Source of the DNA: Polytrichum commune
Taxonomy: Eukaryota > Streptophyta > Polytrichopsida > Polytrichales > Polytrichaceae
Length of the DNA stretch: 64,000 nucleotides
Direction: 5' to 3'
Assembly: GCA_950295325.1 (NCBI GenBank)
Contig: OX485806.1
Location: forward strand, 39,244,001-39,308,000
Part shown: positions 23,759 to 35,218 of the stretch, piece by piece
Position numbering within the stretch: the stretch's first letter is position 1
Layout: each line of letters begins with the position of its first letter
Notes under the pieces: generated by a model
What the model saw: only the letters and a program-made list of their open reading frames with translations
The model's database searches: none
What the model was told of the DNA's origin: nothing
Translations under genes and position numbers: made by a program

Positions 23759-25797
23759 TGTGAGGCCAAACCCCCCACCCTTAAGCGTCCGTAGTCCGAG
23801 TAGTGGGTTTGGGCTCACATTCCTCCGCGGTAGTGGATTTGGACTTGGATGAGTCCATAGTGCAAGGTTCACCCTTCAAGTGGTCTTGGATTTAACTGGA
23901 ATTTCACTTTTAACAACTCAATGTACGATTTCAATACGTATGTGGAGAATGCACAAGTTAACTATGTTATTTTAACCTCCTTATGCTCGGGTGCTATTTT
24001 GTCTTTGTTTGCTTCTAACGTCCATCCGGCTGCTTTAGCTACACAAGCCCTTAAGGATATCCCTCTCCTAAATGGAGTCCGTGCCGTTGACTCTATACTA
24101 CCACTTGAACTATCACTTGTGTATTCCGTATCGCTACTATAAGAGGTCTCACTTGGTGTCTCCATACCGTACATAAGCCTTTAAGTATTAAGAAATACTT
24201 ATGTGACTTATGTCAATCTCTCCCTCGCACCTTTGGTCTTTGCTTCCTTTGTCTTGCCATCGCGAGAGTGCTCCACATTCTCCATTAAGTTGTGCACGTG
24301 GTTTATTTTTAAAGAGAGGATGCAAGTGTTAAAAAAACACTATTCTCTATAGTCAATCTCAAATACATTTACTTGTGAAAGCCACACATAACACTAACTA
24401 GCATAATGTAACTAACTACTTGTCTATGAGCTAATTAGGTAGGCTATCTACTAAGCTCCTTCATGAACCCATCTCTTTACTTTCTAATTACATAAACCCA
24501 GGTCCTTCATAAACCCAGCTCTTTACTTTCTAACTAAACAAACCCAGCTCCTTCATAAACCCAGCTCCTTCATGAACCCACAACTTTATAGTTGTAATCC
24601 CCAACTACCTCACTAATTATTCAAGCCCTTAACTAATCTTCCTACCTAATTTCCCTAATTCTACTAACAACCCCTTTCTAATCACACAATTCTTCTCTAA
24701 TCCTAAAATCCTAAAAATCCTAGAGAGGAGAGGGGGAGAGAGAATTTCCTAACTTCACTAAGACTAACTAATCCACACAAGTATATTTTTGTACTCATCA
24801 CAACATCAAGTGCTCAACTCTTAAACATGGAACTTGCAACCACGTGTATTCAAAACATGAACTTAAAGTACCACAAATTGGAATCATGAATTAACTTTAA
24901 AATCCTTCACGTCAACACTAATTCTACCAAGAGGTCAAGCCCTCTTCAAGGCTAACAAGCCTTGGCTCTCAAACTAAAAACTAAGCACACACATGTGCTC
25001 CAATATGGCTTCCCACACCCACACTTATAACTCGTGGGGTGCCTTGGAGTACAAAGGAAAGAGAGGATGAGTGAGGGAAGAATGAGGGATTATATAGTAA
25101 GCTTGAGGGGGTGAGCACCCTCAAGGCTCACGATAAGCCCTTGAGATTTCCTCCTACTTAGTAGGCGCCAATCCTATCTTCTAAGTCTTCCTCCCTCAAA
25201 TGATCAACAAGGATCCTAATTCGAACATTCAACTAGCCTTGGCTTTCTACCTACCACACTTTACCAAACTTGGGATGCTTCAACCCAAACTTAGCCTCCT
25301 TCGCTTTCCGCCGCCATAACTTTCTCCCCTTACTTTCCCAAATCGTCGCTCACCACTTAATTCAAACCACGATGCTTAACTCGTGATTTGATTGGTGCTT
25401 TGAGAATTTGCTTATCCTCCACCTTGCATTCTTCCTTGGGCCTTCCCCATTAAGTGGCCATGATGAGGTGATCCACTTGTGCGCTCCATGTGATCCTCCA
25501 TTCATCCCAATTCGAATGCACTTGCCTCTTGAGTCACTTTGGTTGTCTCCATCCATTTGTACTAGCCTACTCACTAACTACTCAATCCAAGTTCTCCTTA
25601 CCTATCCTCATTCACTCAAATCCTTCCGAAGGTAAAAACACAATAACAACTCACATCCTAGCCTCTTACAACATGGTACTTCTAAGACTAACATTTCACT
25701 CTTTTTATATTTATGTGAAGTAACATGCTACTTCAAAGTGCATCAACTAACGTTTCAAGGGTCTAAGACTAAATGTGGGCACCCTTTTGGGCTCACA
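23759..25797 (-). repeat. 3' LTR of the Ty3/gypsy element
   Basis: 2039 bp, starting TGTGAGGCCAAACC on the plus strand and ending GGGCTCACA. It matches 33008-35218 almost throughout. It is the 3' LTR because the polyprotein reads on the minus strand and stops 62 nt inside it. Confidence 0.93.
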
Positions 25798-25858
25798 TAA
25801 TTGGCGACCATCGGGGGATGAATCCAAACATCTCTTGCTCCAAGGGTAAGTTGCCTAG

Positions 25859-28800
25859 TCAAGCTCGGTAGTCCTTACATCTACTTCCCGATGTACGGGT
25901 AGGAAAGAGCTCACCATTCAACGTTTCCAATTGAATTGAATTATTAGGAAAGACCTCATAGACAAGGTAAGGTCCTAACCATACCGCATTGAATTTCGCC
26001 GGAAATTCAAGCTTTCGTGCGTCTTGAATCATGACCATCATTCCCGGTGTTAGGGCCCTTCTCTTATGTCGTTTGTCGAAAGTAATCTTTCTCCTTCTTT
26101 GGATTGCCTCAATATGTTGAGCCGCCATTCTCCTCCTTTCGTCAAGTGCTTCCAAATCGGTTAGTCGATTTCGTAAGGATTGACTTTCGGTAAGTCTCGT
26201 ACTCACGGCCACCCTAAGTGACTCGACTTCATATTCGATTGGTAGTGTCGCTTCAAGACCATAGACTAAGGAAAATGGTGTAGCACGCGTAGTTACCTTA
26301 TAGGTTGTACGGTATGCCCAAAGTGCCGCCGTTAGTTTCGTATCCCAATCCCGCTTCGAGTCTATAACCGTCTTGCGTAGTATACTCACCAAAATTCCGT
26401 TAATCCTTTCCGTTTGTCCATTGGTTTGTGGGTGGTAGGGAGTAGTCTTCCGGTGATCAATTTTAAATTTCTCTGTCATCTCTCGAATCAAGTCATTCAA
26501 AAAGTGAGTACCCCTATCGCTTACTAGGATCTTCGGCACCCCGAACCGCGAAATTATGTTTTCGTACATAAATGTTGCCGCGTGTTCCGCCGTGTCGGTC
26601 TTCACCGCTTTGGCTTCCGCCCACTTGGTGAGGTACTCGGTTGCCACCACAATATATTTCATTCCTTTTGAAGATTGGGGATGGACCTCACCCACATAGT
26701 CGATGCCCCATTTTTCGAAAGGAATTAAGGGTAATGATACATGTAAAGGCATCTCCATTCTAAGGTCGTTTCGGGCATACCGTTGGCAAGCGTCGCATTT
26801 CCTTACATAGTCATGGGCGTCCTTAAATAGTGTAGGCCAAAAGTAGCCCGCTCTAAGTATTTTTTGCCCGGTGAGTTGACCCGAGAAGTGACCGCCGCAA
26901 GCGCTATCGTGGCAAGCGATTAAAATCGCTTCAACCTCCGTTTTTGACACGCATCGTCGTAAAATACCATCGGACCCCCTTCTAAACAACCTATGGCCCA
27001 CTACAACAAATTGCCTACTATTTACCCTCACCTTCCTTCTCTCTTCTTTTGTCCACTCTTTGGGCAACTTGTGGGTTGTTAGAAATTCCACTATGCCCGC
27101 ATACCACTCCGGTGTAGAAGTGACCACAAAGAGGCTATCATCTACTAACATATCATTTACCGGATTTTTTCCTATCTCCTCCGACAACCTAGACAAGTGG
27201 TCCGCTTGTAAATGCATACGACCCGGTTTATATTCCACCGTGTAGTCGAATTCTTCTAATAACAAAACCCACCTAGCTAACCTACCACTTAACTCCGCCT
27301 TGTTAATTAGATACTTGATAGCCATGTGGTCAACAAAAAATACAACCGGGTTGCACATGAGGTAATGCCTAAACTTTTTAACGGAAAACACCATGGCTAG
27401 GCACTCCCTCTCCGTTGTAGAGTAGTTTCTTTCGGTGGGGGTCAATGGCTTACTCGCATAAGCTATAGGTTGATCCTTCTCTTTTTCTCCCGTTGCTTGA
27501 CAAAGCGCACTCCCTATTGCCACATTACTAGCATCACAATAGACGTGAAAAGGTTTACCCCAATTGGGTGGTATCAACACCGGATAGGTGCTCAACCTAT
27601 CCCGCAATTCCTCAAAGGCTTTTTGACAAGCATCCGTCCACTCGAATTTGACATCCTTTTTGAGCAAATGGGTAATGGGCACCGCTATCTTTGAAAAATT
27701 AGGAATAAGTTCCCGGTACCATCCCACATGTCCTAACAACTTAGAGATCCCCTTGGAATTGGTTGGAGTTGCCAAGTCGCTTATGGCCGCAATCTTATCC
27801 GGATCGGGTTCTCTACCTTTCTCACTAACAACATAACCCAACAACACTCCCTTATTCACTCCCAAAAATGTCTTATCCGGGTTCAATGCTAACCTCATCT
27901 TCCTACACCTAACCAATGCCTCCCTAACACAATGTAGGTGATCATCCACATTACTTTGTGTGCTAAAATCGTCCACAAAGACGGTCATGGATTTGAACAA
28001 CAAGTCGGTGAAGATATACATTACTAATCGTTGGAAAGTAGCCGGGGCATTACATAACCCAAATGGCATCACTACCCACACAAAAGTACCCCAAGGTGTA
28101 GTAAAAGCCGTTTTATGGATATCTTGGAGGGCTATGGAAATTTGATTATAACCCGCATACCCATCCATAAAGGTATATCGCGAATGACCTCCAACCTCCT
28201 CAAGCAACAAGGTGATAAAAGGTAAGGGGAAGTGATCCTTTTGTGTGCACGAATTCAATTTCCTATAGTCGACACAAACCCTTAATTTCCCATTTTTTTT
28301 CTTTACTAAGACCATAGGAGAAACCCAATCCGTGATTTCCACCGGCTTGATAAACCCGGCCTTCAATAACCTTTCCAATTCCGCTTTCACCAACAATTGC
28401 AATTGAGGATTCATCCTCCTCTCCTTTTGTCTAATTGGCCTCGCCCCCGGAATTAAAGGAATCCGGTGCTCTACCATTTCCCTAGGAATTCCCTTAAGCT
28501 CATCGTAGGACCATGCAAAAGTATCACTAAACTCATCCACCAAATTGCTATACTCCATAACCTCTTTCTCCCCCAATTTGGAGCCCATCTTCATTTGTAG
28601 GGTTTTTCCATTCTTTAATTTCACATCCACGTACCGCCAATCCGCTTCCGACACATGTGCTTGCTCCTCTTTGTTCCGATACCAATCGGAAGGCACATTG
28701 GGGTAATCTTTCACATCTTGACCTACAACTATCCCCGTAGACGTGGTCTTGAAATGTAAAGGCTCCTCCAATTTCGATGACTCAATAATCACATCCTCCT

Positions 28801-31800
28801 CTTGAGTCCCATCTACATGAATTAAACTAACCTCACCCTCTTCCACGTCATCTACCCAAGGTGTTAACCCACCGCTAACCCACTCTTCCTCGGTGAGCAC
28901 CTCACATGGCTCCAACAATGAGCCCTCTCCTAAACTAACACTAGGAAATTCACTCCCTAAGCCTACTTGGTGAAATGTAACCATTACATCAACCTCGGAC
29001 TCGGGGTACTCCCTTAGCCATTGGGCATAATCCCCATTATCCCCATAATTGTAAAAATTAGGACCTAGACTTCCCGAGCCCGAATCTATAACAACCCTTT
29101 GACCTTCGGGATGGACGACTCCCACCAATGCCTTGCCAATCTCATTCTCGTTTAAGTCATCAATTTCCTTCTCCAATGGCAAATACATCTCCTTCTTCAT
29201 CCATCCTTCTAATGAACCAATGGACACTATGACCCTATTACCCTCCGGACCATAAGTGATGGATGGTTTAGGTCCACCCCAATTGACCATAGCATTCGCC
29301 ATCCGCAACCAAGGCCTACCTAGCAAAATGGGGAAGGTGTCCTTGTTGGAGTGCATTTTAATGACATGGAAGGTGACCAAGTACTCCTCACCTCCCGTAG
29401 TCATTCTACAATCCTTGATCATCCCCAAAGGCGTAGTCGAACTTTGATTTGCCATATTTATGACCAAAGGTGAAGGCCCCGTGAGTCCAAGTCCCAATTT
29501 TTTCATAGTATCCTCCGGTAGTATATTTAGACTACTCCCTCCGTCGACTAGCACATTAGGAACCACCTTATCTACTATAACAACTTCTATTTCTATAGCT
29601 TTCACGTCTCTTCCACCTTGTGATTGGATCCTAGCGGCTATTTTAGCTTTCACCTTCCTCATCCTCTTGTGTACCGGCATTCCCTCCTTTAATGTTTTCC
29701 TTGCCGTGGGTGAAATTTCCAATAGTTGGCCGAAAGTAATATCCGCCTTGAGTGTACTAAGGTCCGCCCACAAGTCGTACCCGGTAGATCTTTCCACCTT
29801 AGAATTACCCACTACGTCGAATTCGTCTACGGGAACCCCCGGTCCTTCCCATTCACCCACATCGCTATTATCCAAGTCATGTACCGCATTAGTCCTCTCC
29901 CTATCTTGTAAAATTATATTTTCCCTCTCCACATCCTTAGTAGCTCTTCTAGCTACCCTATCCAACTCGGAGAGATTAATCTCTTCATCCGAAGAGTAAT
30001 TTCCTTGCTCTCCTATTCCTACCTCCAACGGGGCATCCCCTCTCCTAGCCCTAGTAGTTACCGCTAGTGCAGGTGCTTCTTCAACCACACCCTTACCCTT
30101 CACTAACTCATATGTAATAGCATTGGTGTGAGGAGGCCATTGACTTTGCTCCTCTCCAATTCTCGTTGGGAGAGGAAGCATGTCATCACATGTGGCCTCC
30201 AACACTCCATCCATGAACCTAACATCTTGGGAGTTAGATGGTCCCGGATCCGTTGGAGGCGCTTGTCTCCCGTTACTACCATTAGGTGGAACTCCTTGTC
30301 TATTTTGTATTGGAATGTAACCGGTTGTAGTTTGCAAGCCCGCCGGTGGATGAAAAGTTTGCCTAGCATTACTATGGTCATAGTATAAGTTAGGTGGCCT
30401 AAGTTCATTGGCCGGTACTCCTTGTGGCCTAGCACCTCGCATATTATCCCTTGCTTGTTGTTGTGGATTAGCCACCGGGTAAGGGACATTAATTATTTTG
30501 TCCGGTTGGCGACACGTATCCGAGGGATGACTTCCTCCACAATTGCTACAATTAAACTCTTGACCTTCGGACCAACATTGTCCTTGAGCGTGCCACCTTC
30601 CACAAAAGGGATGAAATTCCTTCTTCTCTAAATTTTGGCCACCTTGCCCTCTAGGTTGTGGTCCTCTATTGCTTCCATTTCCATAGTGAGGTGGCGCTTG
30701 ACCTCGTTGATTTTGTTGAGGTGGGTTACCGTTTCCTCTTTGGTCACGGTTTTGTCCACTTCTACAAAATTGACGCGTGTGGCCCGGTTGGCCACATTGG
30801 ACACACCATAATCCGGAAGAATGCCTACCCGACTCAACCGGGGGTGGAGGCCCCGGTTGTTGACTCCGGATCATTAATGACATTTGATCCGTGAGGCTTT
30901 GCATTTGTTTTATCATAGCCTCTTGGAATCCTAGTTGGCTAGCACCTAGTCTTCTCTCAACCTCCTCCAAGTGTGGATCCGTTCTAGGGGCCGGTAGTGC
31001 CAAAAGAGGTGCCGGTTCCCTAACCGCTAAAGGTCGGGGACCGGTGTCCACAATGGCATATGGAATTTGGTTCTCATACTTAGCGGGTTCTACCGCTACC
31101 ACCCTAGGGCGTATGGGGATGAATTGTGGGATCAATTCATCCTCCCTTCTCCATAGCCTTTCGTGATCTTTATCCAAGTTTTCAATATCTCTAGCCGCAC
31201 GCTTGGCATCCGCCAAGGTCAAGGGATTCCTTTCTAGAACACCCCTAATAGTTCCGGACTTAAAAAACCCTTGAATGAAAAATTGCTTTAGCGTATCGTC
31301 GTTGAGCATGGTACCCACAAATCTAGTGCACACTAAATCAAACCTCCTAATGTAAGCCGAAATTTCTTCCTCCCTTCCTTGCTTCAATGACGACAATGCC
31401 CTTAATGCGGTACTTTGACCCACTTCCGGCCTAAATTCGTTAAGAAACTCCCTTTGTAATTGTTCCCATCCCCTAAAATGTCCCTCGGCATGATCCCGAT
31501 ACCATTCATAGGCTTCCCCCTCTAGAGTGGTAGGAAACCACACTAACCAATAACCCGGGTCGGTTATGAGGAAGCTAGCCAACCGTTCGATATACCGTTC
31601 CATGTGCCGAGAGGGGTCCTCATCCTTGGTCCCATAAAATTTAGGGAGATGAGATGGCATATCCATCGCCGCTAAATTTTGTGGAACCACAATTGGTAGG
31701 CCTCTTGGCCTAACCAATGGGTCTATTGGAGGTATAGGAGGTATGGGCGGAATTGGGGGTATGGGTGGTGGATCCATCCCCCGTTCCTCGGCCATGGTGA

Positions 31801-32098
31801 CCGGTGAACTATTCAACAATCCCCTATCAACTTCTACCGGGAATTCTTCTCTAAGTGTGTAATTTTCCGAAGAAGTTTCACCACTCAATTTGGAGGGAGT
31901 GATCTCCTCTTCAAGTTGAGCTCCAAGTTCTAAGGTGTCTAGAATTGACCTAGTCCTAGGTTCGACGTTCAAACAACTCTCTATTCTAACATTATCTTGT
32001 TCTAATCTATCACTGATTTTAGAGGACCGCCTTTTTCGAGTAGATTTCTCTAGTCCTACTATCAAACTTGGTTTTTGTGAGCGAGTCCTACCTTGCAT
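25859..32098 (-). CDS. gag-pol: Gag-Pol polyprotein of the Ty3/gypsy element
   Basis: A single uninterrupted 2079-residue frame. Approximate order: a Gag capsid-like region (about 120-350); zinc knuckle CVQCGQPGHTRQFC near 428; a second Cys/His-rich stretch; protease with VLVDGGSS near 844 (Asp-Gly-Gly in place of the usual D-T/S-G); reverse transcriptase with VCVDYRKLN near 1275 and the VDD catalytic motif FVDDF near 1374; RNase H with YCDASN near 1519; integrase with an H2C2 finger (GGHFSGQ...CDACQ) near 1730 and catalytic residues in WGIDYVG, VSDRGTHF and QTERING near 1798, 1859 and 1896. No chromodomain is visible at the C-terminus, which argues against the chromovirus branch; Tat/Athila-like is possible. 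The absence of stops suggests the element could be autonomous. Confidence 0.95.
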   Translation of the reverse strand: MQGRTRSQKPSLIVGLEKSTRKRRSSKISDRLEQDNVRIESCLNVEPRTRSILDTLELGAQLEEEITPSKLSGETSSENYTLREEFPVEVDRGLLNSSPVTMAEERGMDPPPIPPIPPIPPIPPIDPLVRPRGLPIVVPQNLAAMDMPSHLPKFYGTKDEDPSRHMERYIERLASFLITDPGYWLVWFPTTLEGEAYEWYRDHAEGHFRGWEQLQREFLNEFRPEVGQSTALRALSSLKQGREEEISAYIRRFDLVCTRFVGTMLNDDTLKQFFIQGFFKSGTIRGVLERNPLTLADAKRAARDIENLDKDHERLWRREDELIPQFIPIRPRVVAVEPAKYENQIPYAIVDTGPRPLAVREPAPLLALPAPRTDPHLEEVERRLGASQLGFQEAMIKQMQSLTDQMSLMIRSQQPGPPPPVESGRHSSGLWCVQCGQPGHTRQFCRSGQNRDQRGNGNPPQQNQRGQAPPHYGNGSNRGPQPRGQGGQNLEKKEFHPFCGRWHAQGQCWSEGQEFNCSNCGGSHPSDTCRQPDKIINVPYPVANPQQQARDNMRGARPQGVPANELRPPNLYYDHSNARQTFHPPAGLQTTTGYIPIQNRQGVPPNGSNGRQAPPTDPGPSNSQDVRFMDGVLEATCDDMLPLPTRIGEEQSQWPPHTNAITYELVKGKGVVEEAPALAVTTRARRGDAPLEVGIGEQGNYSSDEEINLSELDRVARRATKDVERENIILQDRERTNAVHDLDNSDVGEWEGPGVPVDEFDVVGNSKVERSTGYDLWADLSTLKADITFGQLLEISPTARKTLKEGMPVHKRMRKVKAKIAARIQSQGGRDVKAIEIEVVIVDKVVPNVLVDGGSSLNILPEDTMKKLGLGLTGPSPLVINMANQSSTTPLGMIKDCRMTTGGEEYLVTFHVIKMHSNKDTFPILLGRPWLRMANAMVNWGGPKPSITYGPEGNRVIVSIGSLEGWMKKEMYLPLEKEIDDLNENEIGKALVGVVHPEGQRVVIDSGSGSLGPNFYNYGDNGDYAQWLREYPESEVDVMVTFHQVGLGSEFPSVSLGEGSLLEPCEVLTEEEWVSGGLTPWVDDVEEGEVSLIHVDGTQEEDVIIESSKLEEPLHFKTTSTGIVVGQDVKDYPNVPSDWYRNKEEQAHVSEADWRYVDVKLKNGKTLQMKMGSKLGEKEVMEYSNLVDEFSDTFAWSYDELKGIPREMVEHRIPLIPGARPIRQKERRMNPQLQLLVKAELERLLKAGFIKPVEITDWVSPMVLVKKKNGKLRVCVDYRKLNSCTQKDHFPLPFITLLLEEVGGHSRYTFMDGYAGYNQISIALQDIHKTAFTTPWGTFVWVVMPFGLCNAPATFQRLVMYIFTDLLFKSMTVFVDDFSTQSNVDDHLHCVREALVRCRKMRLALNPDKTFLGVNKGVLLGYVVSEKGREPDPDKIAAISDLATPTNSKGISKLLGHVGWYRELIPNFSKIAVPITHLLKKDVKFEWTDACQKAFEELRDRLSTYPVLIPPNWGKPFHVYCDASNVAIGSALCQATGEKEKDQPIAYASKPLTPTERNYSTTERECLAMVFSVKKFRHYLMCNPVVFFVDHMAIKYLINKAELSGRLARWVLLLEEFDYTVEYKPGRMHLQADHLSRLSEEIGKNPVNDMLVDDSLFVVTSTPEWYAGIVEFLTTHKLPKEWTKEERRKVRVNSRQFVVVGHRLFRRGSDGILRRCVSKTEVEAILIACHDSACGGHFSGQLTGQKILRAGYFWPTLFKDAHDYVRKCDACQRYARNDLRMEMPLHVSLPLIPFEKWGIDYVGEVHPQSSKGMKYIVVATEYLTKWAEAKAVKTDTAEHAATFMYENIISRFGVPKILVSDRGTHFLNDLIREMTEKFKIDHRKTTPYHPQTNGQTERINGILVSILRKTVIDSKRDWDTKLTAALWAYRTTYKVTTRATPFSLVYGLEATLPIEYEVESLRVAVSTRLTESQSLRNRLTDLEALDERRRMAAQHIEAIQRRRKITFDKRHKRRALTPGMMVMIQDARKLEFPAKFNAVWLGPYLVYEVFPNNSIQLETLNGELFPTRTSGSRCKDYRA

Positions 32099-32984
32099 TC
32101 CATAAGAATCGATCGACCCTCACTTGACCACACATAATCCTAGCAATTCCCCTCTTAATATTTTCACTTGTCTTGGTGTGGTTATAATTTTTTTAGGAGG
32201 TGAGGAAAAGAACCTGCAAGCCCACTTAGGTGAAAGAATCCCAATAGGGGATAGGCATGTTCATGTTAATTTTTTGGTTAAGTCGGAGCATCACCTCCGC
32301 ACCTTCCCGCAAATTAACACTCACCACAATACCGATTGTGAGGGGGTGACCTTCCGAGTAGATTATGTTAAAAGTCGAGGCTTCACCCTTCAACTTCTCA
32401 CACCATCCACAATTCGGGAATTACCCTCTACAACGGATAACAACAATCACGAGTACAAAAGGCATTCCTTAATTAGTTAATGAGTTCACTTTGAAGAAAT
32501 AAACATACCTTGAGCAATCGCATCCCCCTGTGAGTTAGCACTCCCCTCAATCGTGACTCAATGTAACAACACCATAAACTTTGTGAAATATTAATTTAAT
32601 CTAGAGCATGAAATGACAACTCCCAAAACTTTGAGACTCACCCCGAGGTGAGTGTCAAAGTTCAATGTCCTAAGGTGAATTTACCCTCTAATGTTTTAAT
32701 GAGCTACTCGGTTATAGGTTCCTTTTAAGTTCTTAGCAAATCCCCAAAAAGGTTGAGGACGTACCTTCGCCGCGCTCCTTCCTCAAAAATGCATTTGCGT
32801 AATTGACAATGCAATTCATTCCAAGGAATAGTTGAAATACAATGAATTCAAATGTAACCCAAAGAGAGAATACTTACCGAGTTTCGGGTGCTCCTTCCCT
32901 TCTCTCAAGTTTGTGTCTCCAATTTTTCCTAGTTGCCTCCAAGTCTCCTAGTCGCCTCCAAGTCTTGTAACTACCTTCCGCTTC

Positions 32985-33004
32985 GCTCCCGGCGGACGCA
33001 CCAA
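32985..33004 (-). other. Primer-binding-site candidate of the Ty3/gypsy element
   Basis: On the minus strand, three bases (TAA) follow the 5' LTR and then TTGGTGCGTCCGCCGGGAGC, with the TGG start usual for a tRNA 3'-CCA complement. I cannot name the tRNA. Confidence 0.45.
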
Positions 33005-33007
33005 TTA

Positions 33008-35218
33008 TGTGAGGCCAAACCCCCCACCCTTAAGCGTCCGTAGTCCGAGTAGTGGGTTTGGGCTCACATTCCTCCGCGGTAGTGGATTTGGACTTGGATG
33101 AGTCCATAGTGCAAGGTTCACCCTTCAAGTGGTCTTGGATTTAACTGGAATTTCACTTTTAACAACTCAATGTACGATTTCAATACGTATGTGGAGAATG
33201 CACAAGTTAACTATGTTATTTTAACCTCCTTATGCTCGGGTGCTATTTTGTCTTTGTTTGCTTCTAACGTCCATCCGGCTGCTTTAGCTACACAAGCCCT
33301 TAAGGATATCCCTCTCCTAAATGGAGTCCGTGCCGTTGACTCTATACTACCACTTGAACTATCACTTGTGTATTCCGTATCGCTACTATAAGAGGTCTCA
33401 CTTGGTGTCTCCATACCGTACATAAGCCTTTAAGTATTAAGAAATACTTATGTGACTTATGTCAATCTCTCCCTCGCACCTTTGGTCTTTGCTTCCTTTG
33501 TCTTGCCATCGCGAGAGTGCTCCACATTCTCCATTAAGTTGTGCACGTGGTTTATTTTTAAAGAGAGGATGCAAGTGTTAAAAAAAACACTATTCTCTAT
33601 AGTCAATCTCAAATACATTTACTTGTGAAAGCCACACATAACACTAACTAGCATAATGTAACTAACTACTTGTCTATGAGCTAATTAGGTAGGCTATCTA
33701 CTAAGCTCCTCCATGAACCCATCTCTTTACTTTCTAATTACATAAACCTAGCTCCTTCATAAACCCAGCTCCTTCATAAACCCAGCTTCTTAGCTTCTAA
33801 CTAAACAAACCCAGCTCCTTCATAAACCCAGCTTCTTAGCTTCTAACTAAACAAACCCAGCTCCTTCATAAACCCAGCTTCTTAGCTTCTAACTAAACAA
33901 ACCCAGCTCCTTCATAAACCCAGGTCCTTCATAAACCCAGCTCTTTACTTTCTAACTAAACAAACCCAGCTCCTTCATAAACCCAGCTCCTTCATAAACC
34001 CACAACTTTATAGTTGTAATCCCCAACTACCTCACTAATTATTCAAGCCCTTAACTAATCTTCCTACCTAATTTCCCTAATTCTACTAACAACCCCTTTC
34101 TAATCACACAATTCTTCTCTAATCCTAAAATCCTAAAATCCTAGAGAGGAGAGGGGGAGAGAGAATTTCCTAACTTCACTAAGACTAACTAATCCACACA
34201 AGTATATTTTTGCACTCATCACAACATCAAGTGCTCAACTCTTAAACATGGAACTTGCAACCACGTGTATTCAAAACATGAACTTTAAGTACCACAAATT
34301 GGAATCATGAATTAATTTTAAAATCCTTCACGTCAACACTAATTCTACCAAGAGGTCAAGCCCTCTTCAAGGCTAACAAGCCTTGGCTCTCAAACTAAAA
34401 ACTAAGCACACACATGTGCTCCAATATGGCTTCCCACACCCACACTTATAACTCGTGGGGTGCCTTGGAGTACAAAGGAAAGAGAGGATGAGTGAGGGAA
34501 GAATGAGGGATTATATAGTAAGCTTGAGGGGGTGAGCACCCTCAAGGCTCACGATAAGCCCTTGAGATTTCCTCCTACTTAGTAGGCGCCAATCCTATCT
34601 TCTAAGTCTTCCTCCCTCAAATGATCAACAAGGATCCTAATTCGAACATTCAACTAGCCTTGGCTTTCTACCTACCACACTTTACCAAACTTGGGATGCT
34701 TCAACCCAAACTTAGCCTCCTTCGCTTTCCGCCGCCATAACTTTCTCCCCTTACTTTCCCAAATCGTCGCTCACCACTTAATTCAAACCACGATGCTTAA
34801 CTCGTGATTTGATTGGTGCTTTGAGAATTTGCTTATCCTCCACCTTGCATTCTTCCTTGGGCCTTCCCCATTAAGTGGCCATGATGAGGTGATCCACTTG
34901 TGCGCTCCATGTGATCCTCCATTCATCCCAATTCGAATGCACTTGCCTCTTGAGTCACTTTGGTTGTCTCCATCCATTTGTACTAGCCTACTCACTAACT
35001 ACTCAATCCAAGTTCTCCTTACCTATCCTCATTCACTCAAATCCTTCCGAAGGTAAAAACACAATAACAACTCACATCCTAGCCTCTTACAACATGGTAC
35101 TTCTAAGACTAACATTTCACTCTTTTTATATTTTTGTGAAGTAACATGCTACTTCAAAGTGCATCAACTAACGTTTCAAGGGTCTAAGACTAAATGTGGG
35201 CACCCTTTTGGGCTCACA
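33008..35218 (-). repeat. 5' LTR of the Ty3/gypsy element
   Basis: 2211 bp. It is about 170 bp longer than its partner, mostly because of extra copies of a tandem unit near 33739-34000. All other differences are scattered single bases or 1-nt indels. Confidence 0.93.
33739..34000. repeat. LTR-internal minisatellite, expanded in the 5' LTR
   Basis: Units combine CTCCTTCATAAACCCAG with CTTCTTAGCTTCTAACTAAA and repeat about every 46-56 bp. Fewer units are present at the matching place in the other LTR (about 24455-24590). This explains the LTR length difference. Confidence 0.75.

Larger units (their letters stand above)
23759..35218 (-). mobile_element. Complete Ty3/gypsy LTR retrotransposon
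   Basis: Two near-identical LTRs (23759-25797 and 33008-35218) in the same orientation enclose one long Gag-Pol frame on the minus strand. LTR ends are TGTGAG...CTCACA. Domain order protease, reverse transcriptase, RNase H, integrase gives Ty3/gypsy. Excluding a tandem-repeat length change, I count about seven substitutions over ~2 kb between the LTRs, so insertion looks recent. The left end lies inside the LRR exon. The flanking five bases differ (ACAAC left, CTAGG right) and the LRR gene does not resume on the right. A polypurine tract was not obvious. Confidence 0.93.

Noticed and set aside
23921-24142. 73-codon frame present identically in both LTRs (also 33170-33391)
   Set aside because: Identity is due to the LTR duplication; no domain and the LTR context is non-coding.
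25798-25820. Primer-binding site in plus orientation (TTGGCGACCATCGGGGG next to the left LTR)
   Set aside because: The polyprotein reads on the minus strand, so the primer-binding site must lie at the right-hand LTR; the similarity arises from the shared TAATTGG next to both LTRs.
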